From NCBI GenBank assembly GCA_016926155.1, contig JAFGPC010000027.1, positions 1 through 36,334 on the forward strand: a stretch of DNA of 36,334 nucleotides, written 5' to 3'. Below, piece by piece: positions 34,501-36,334 of the stretch. Position numbers and translations under genes: made by a program. This DNA comes from Sedimentisphaerales bacterium (lineage in GTDB: Bacteria; Planctomycetota; Phycisphaerae; Sedimentisphaerales; Anaerohalosphaeraceae). Below the pieces are notes generated by a model that saw only the letters and a list, made by a program, of their open reading frames with translations, was not told the origin of the DNA and ran no database searches. Every line of letters starts with the position of its first letter. Positions within the stretch are counted from its first letter, which is position 1.

Positions 34501-35461
34501 TTCCGCATCCTTTACCGAAAACCTAGCCTTTGCGGATAGCATCCAGGATAATGGCATGATAGGCCATTGGAAACTCAACAATCATGAAGGAACAGACAAC
34601 AGTGACTCTACCGGAATCAGCCAGTTCGCCAGATTGCTGAATGGAGCCACATGGGGCATACCCTATGAAAACCTGGCCAAAGACGAATTCGTGATTCTCG
34701 GTGGAGAGGATGACGCCATTGCTATTCCCATGCACAGGATGAACGCCGAACAAGGTACTGTCTCGATCTGGGCACGTTGGGATAATGTCGCCGGTTCACA
34801 ATATCTGTTTGGTCACGAGACAGATACAGATACCAACTGTATCCAGTTGTATACTAATTACAGGACACTCCATGCAAAAATCGGCAATGCAGATTCTTCA
34901 ATCATCAGTATTGAGCAGAATCGGCTTATGATGATTACTTTGACCTGGGATGGAATCAATTTCAATGTTTATCTTGATGGACAGATTTATAGAACAGGTG
35001 TATATGCGGATTTGAACTCATTGAACAGCATCGCATTTGTGGGAAACAACCCCCAGATGTCCGCAGGTTTGCAGGGGGAAGTGGAAGATATTCGTATCTT
35101 TAATCGAGCTTTGGATTACACTGAAGTACGGGATCTGTTTCTTACCTATGAAGCCACGGAAGACCGACTTCTGTGGGAGGAATTGCCCTTGCCTACAACC
35201 GCCCTTGACGGCAGTGGGATTGTATACACAGCACAGAATGTACCTATCGGAGCTTTAGCTCTGTCCGGCACAAATACACTTACCTGGCGTCCCAGTTTCG
35301 ACCAGGGCGATCTTTTCTACGAGATTTTCTTTACCGCCAGTGGACAATCCGAAATGGATAGAAAGATTACAATTCTTGTCGATGATAGACCTCAGTTACA
35401 ATGGCATAAGGATTTCCGGGATGCAGCACAAGGGCAGGGATTGGTCCTGTTGAATGATTAA
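31502..35461 (+). CDS. Secreted multidomain glycan-active candidate: novel N-domain, PKD, two LamG, InlB-type repeats
   Basis: This 1319-residue protein starts at the ATG at 31502, with AAAGGAG about 7 bp upstream; an in-frame GTG at 31496 is too close to it. The signal peptide is 1-33 (cut after LAFG). Residues about 34-460 form an unrecognised domain rich in His, Asp and Trp, with PHYGREIGHVMSRAG, WNGDHGGYHNGRKFSI and WGHDAWFDYVDRWM. It resembles alpha-toroid polysaccharide lyases in composition only. A PKD-type domain follows (about 461-542), then LamG (553-715), four divergent InlB B-type beta repeats (about 721-1005, with GY.F.GW.G cores), a second LamG (about 1018-1215) and an Ig-like tail. 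The two LamG units are clear duplicates (GTQYLFGH/GSQYLFGH; DVRIYN/DIRIFN). No dockerin or PEP-CTERM tail is seen. It is probably an extracellular glycan-binding or glycan-cutting protein. Confidence 0.88.
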   Translation: MACSKQWASRIIGIPVILRLSLIFLAGHSLAFGATQVTKNGIVWYFDKDYTVGEYINGDFWVRDNGQGVTVTRVTPSPQGSGINFRNGSEVNPIAHGRIDYRSGFDGRALSFDSSLSVVFPVVLHSGDSLVSTISAPAGDEVDYDVYGAKVHPTERGTKYAAVLTCVSTLPQNDEFRPPYAGQTKTVYRAGQIKWDLLPELHFAGTPTITEVNTITRMLREVWLDHINQWPCERIHNYGDMPHYGREIGHVMSRAGVLLCLDYTKEQLHDLTIHFIQRGIDFYGMSRNGRIWNGDHGGYHNGRKFSIFISGVLLDDQNMKSIGFGDVPFGEDDQTYYGTTPSKNASQQHVAYFGADCPDIYYQNGCSGSGEKTCRPRSLDADACPDYRGNQTSATWVGQCISVRVFGLENLWGHDAWFDYVDRWMAYGDDPPVVGGDFCTNTYVEMFWDTFRPLFNAQFMADAGSDQTVDSGEDGYAEITLHGNEIHGYDVQTWIWEDNLGDSIPDSQTSVARLSVGDHSITLTITDQQGQSDSDTVRVLVRSENDTPLIYSNPDSFQLDTPLDFEEISILGLPSSQGTILLWAQPAQLTGTQYLFGHTVGSWSNRIQLYLNDGNLCLGLGDSHTVATNIQPFTTNLRRHVALTWNNRQYSLYFQGENIRSGNYAGLSSLNSYADFGNTGHPDFRNEGFSGVISDVRIYNTALDSTEIQQIYTEGIQVQETYQITASAGTGGSISPSGTVTVVESTSQTFTIQSDTGYYLSGVTVDSINVGTMETYLFNNVTEDHTIAVSFSKNQYSLQIEAQNGTVLCNPSKAMYEHGDTVTLTATPATGYKFVGWNGVNSSNGNIASVVMDKDKTVTATFDLKTYALTISTVNGSVTRTPAKTEYQHGETVTLTAIPNTGYVFTGWNGDLIGSLNPRTFIMDDDISVTASFTALGYSINVSATNGNIIKIPDKTAYTLGETVTLRAAAQNNFHFSGWGGHIDGSVNPFQLVVDGNKTISASFTENLAFADSIQDNGMIGHWKLNNHEGTDNSDSTGISQFARLLNGATWGIPYENLAKDEFVILGGEDDAIAIPMHRMNAEQGTVSIWARWDNVAGSQYLFGHETDTDTNCIQLYTNYRTLHAKIGNADSSIISIEQNRLMMITLTWDGINFNVYLDGQIYRTGVYADLNSLNSIAFVGNNPQMSAGLQGEVEDIRIFNRALDYTEVRDLFLTYEATEDRLLWEELPLPTTALDGSGIVYTAQNVPIGALALSGTNTLTWRPSFDQGDLFYEIFFTASGQSEMDRKITILVDDRPQLQWHKDFRDAAQGQGLVLLND

Positions 35462-35515
35462 CTAATCACCCGGATGGAACTACTTCTCTTGCAGGGAATT
35501 AGTCTTCTAAGGGCC

Positions 35516-35543
35516 TACTATTTGTTTAATCGAACAAATAGTA
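35516..35543. terminator. Perfect inverted repeat between convergent genes (possible bidirectional terminator)
   Basis: An 11-bp perfect stem (TACTATTTGTT / AACAAATAGTA) with the 6-base loop TAATCG lies 54 bp after the plus-strand gene and 63 bp after the end of the convergent RCC1 gene. The position fits a shared terminator. The stem is AT-rich and lacks a flanking T-run, so a protein-binding or other role is also possible. Confidence 0.5.
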
Positions 35544-35606
35544 ACACGGATATTAAATAGTATGCATGCTTCATTAATAATGTCAATACCCACAGGCAGA
35601 ATACTT

Positions 35607-36334
35607 TCAATAATACATTAACCAATCTTCAGAAAGGATCATTAAATCTGAAATCGTGAAAGACTTTAACCATTCATTTGAAAGGATTGATAAATCGAGC
35701 AGATTAACGGAACAGTTATGATCATAATCTCCTTTTAACACTCCCGCGCAACTATCACAAACAGCAATATTGTACCACCATCCGGCCGACAATTCCGTGC
35801 AAATTCTATCCTTAGATATGGCTTGTCCATAATAATTATTCCCCCAGCCCAGCAGTGTGCCATCTGTTTTTAATGCGACACTGTGAAGATAACCGGCCGC
35901 CACGGCAATGTAATCATTGCCCGGAGGATTCGATGCCTGCCCGTACTCGTTGTTTCCCCATCCTATGATAGAACCGTCTTGTTTCAGCGCCAGACTATGA
36001 AAACCACCCGCGGCAAGGGCGATATAATCCTCTCCTGAAGGTGGAGTTGCCTGCCCGAAATCATTCCTGCCCCAACCGAGTATTGATCTATTCTTCGTTA
36101 ATGCCAATCCGTGATAAGCGCCCCCTACAACGCTTCTAAATTCATTACCGCCAGGAACTCGAGACTGTCCATAATAATTATTCCCCCACCCCAGCAGTGT
36201 GCCATCCGTTTTTAATGCAATACTGTGAAGATAGCCGGCCGCCACGGCAACGTAATCATTGCCCGGAGGATTCGATGCCTGCCCGTACTCGTTGTTTCCC
36301 CATCCTATGATAGAACCGTCTTGTTTCAGCGCCA
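35607..36334 (-). CDS. RCC1-repeat protein with C-terminal dockerin (5' part outside window)
   Basis: The frame stays open to the right edge (242 codons plus stop seen), so the real start is beyond the window; the internal ATG-like position at 36245 is not a true start. The visible part has RCC1/BNR-type propeller repeats of about 57 residues with HS.ALK.DG...GWG.N..GQ cores. A Cys-containing unit without the GWG core (SAGWWYNIAVCDSC) follows, then a dockerin-like end (GDYDHNCSVNLLDLSILSNEWL and a shorter second half, FTISDLMILSEDWL). The second calcium loop is degenerate. Such proteins are extracellular in planctomycetes; binding partners are unknown. DNA-level repeats lie inside the gene. 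Confidence 0.85.
   Translation of the reverse strand, partial: ALKQDGSIIGWGNNEYGQASNPPGNDYVAVAAGYLHSIALKTDGTLLGWGNNYYGQSRVPGGNEFRSVVGGAYHGLALTKNRSILGWGRNDFGQATPPSGEDYIALAAGGFHSLALKQDGSIIGWGNNEYGQASNPPGNDYIAVAAGYLHSVALKTDGTLLGWGNNYYGQAISKDRICTELSAGWWYNIAVCDSCAGVLKGDYDHNCSVNLLDLSILSNEWLKSFTISDLMILSEDWLMYY
35824..35992. repeat. Direct repeat copy A within the RCC1 gene
   Basis: These 169 bp match 36166-36334 with six mismatches. The offset is 342 bp, exactly 114 codons or two RCC1 units, so the frame is preserved. The last roughly 80 bp are identical. Confidence 0.9.
36166..36334. repeat. Direct repeat copy B within the RCC1 gene (continues past edge)
   Basis: This is the second copy of the 169-bp unit, cut by the window edge, so the true repeat may be longer and more copies may follow. 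Differences from copy A are confined to the first half of the unit. Confidence 0.9.

Noticed and set aside
1-36334. CRISPR arrays, tRNA genes, insertion sequences, toxin-antitoxin or phage genes
   Set aside because: No regular short repeats, cloverleaf-like segments, transposase or integrase motifs were seen on either strand.

Overview
The window looks like a chromosomal exopolysaccharide/exosortase locus from a planctomycete-type bacterium, most likely class Phycisphaerae. This is an inference. It rests on dockerin-like modules of the type common in that group (GDVTGDCRVDIQDMASMAANWL-like), LamG/InlB-type extracellular proteins, a PEP-CTERM-type sorting tail with a PAPGA core, and an exosortase. 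No rRNA or other marker gene is present to fix the taxonomy. No tRNA, CRISPR array, insertion sequence or phage gene was seen.

Layout. Positions 1-31140 are read almost entirely on the minus strand, so transcription runs from high to low coordinates. The first half (31140 to about 19490) is a glycan assembly and decoration block. It holds a Wzx-type flippase, a polysaccharide pyruvyl transferase, two GT2 glycosyltransferases, two NodB-type deacetylases, a split Alg14/Alg13-like (PssD/PssE-like) transferase pair, a Wzy-like polymerase, an acyltransferase-3 protein, a methyltransferase and a hexapeptide acetyltransferase. A secreted dockerin/LamG protein and a second methyltransferase interrupt it. 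Next comes a complete sulfate-activation set (cysC-cysD-cysN-cysQ) and then the export core: an exosortase fused to a nucleotidyltransferase-like/left-handed beta-helix module, a Wzc-like tyrosine kinase, a priming sugar transferase carrying a comparable soluble N-terminal module, and a very large membrane-anchored TPR protein. A PEP-CTERM-type protein, cut by the left edge, is the likely substrate of the exosortase. On the right, a divergent 1319-residue secreted multidomain protein (plus strand) faces a convergent RCC1-repeat/dockerin protein that runs off the right edge.

How it may work. Sugar transferase, glycosyltransferases, Wzx, Wzy and Wzc form a Wzy-dependent polysaccharide pathway. 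Deacetylation, O-acylation, acetylation, pyruvylation, methylation and possibly sulfation (PAPS from CysCDN, PAP removal by CysQ) would decorate the polymer. The exosortase would process PEP-CTERM-type proteins at the membrane and place them in the same extracellular matrix. No sulfotransferase, PAPS reductase, outer-membrane OPX (Wza-like) porin or PrsK/PrsR regulator is visible, so some partners must lie elsewhere.

Most notable: (1) a degenerate sugar-nucleotidyltransferase fused to an intact exosortase; (2) a priming sugar transferase two genes away with a similar soluble front end; (3) a CysN with a catalytically damaged APS-kinase-like C-terminus beside an intact CysC; (4) a recently duplicated segment in the RCC1 gene; (5) several perfect inverted repeats in intergenic DNA.
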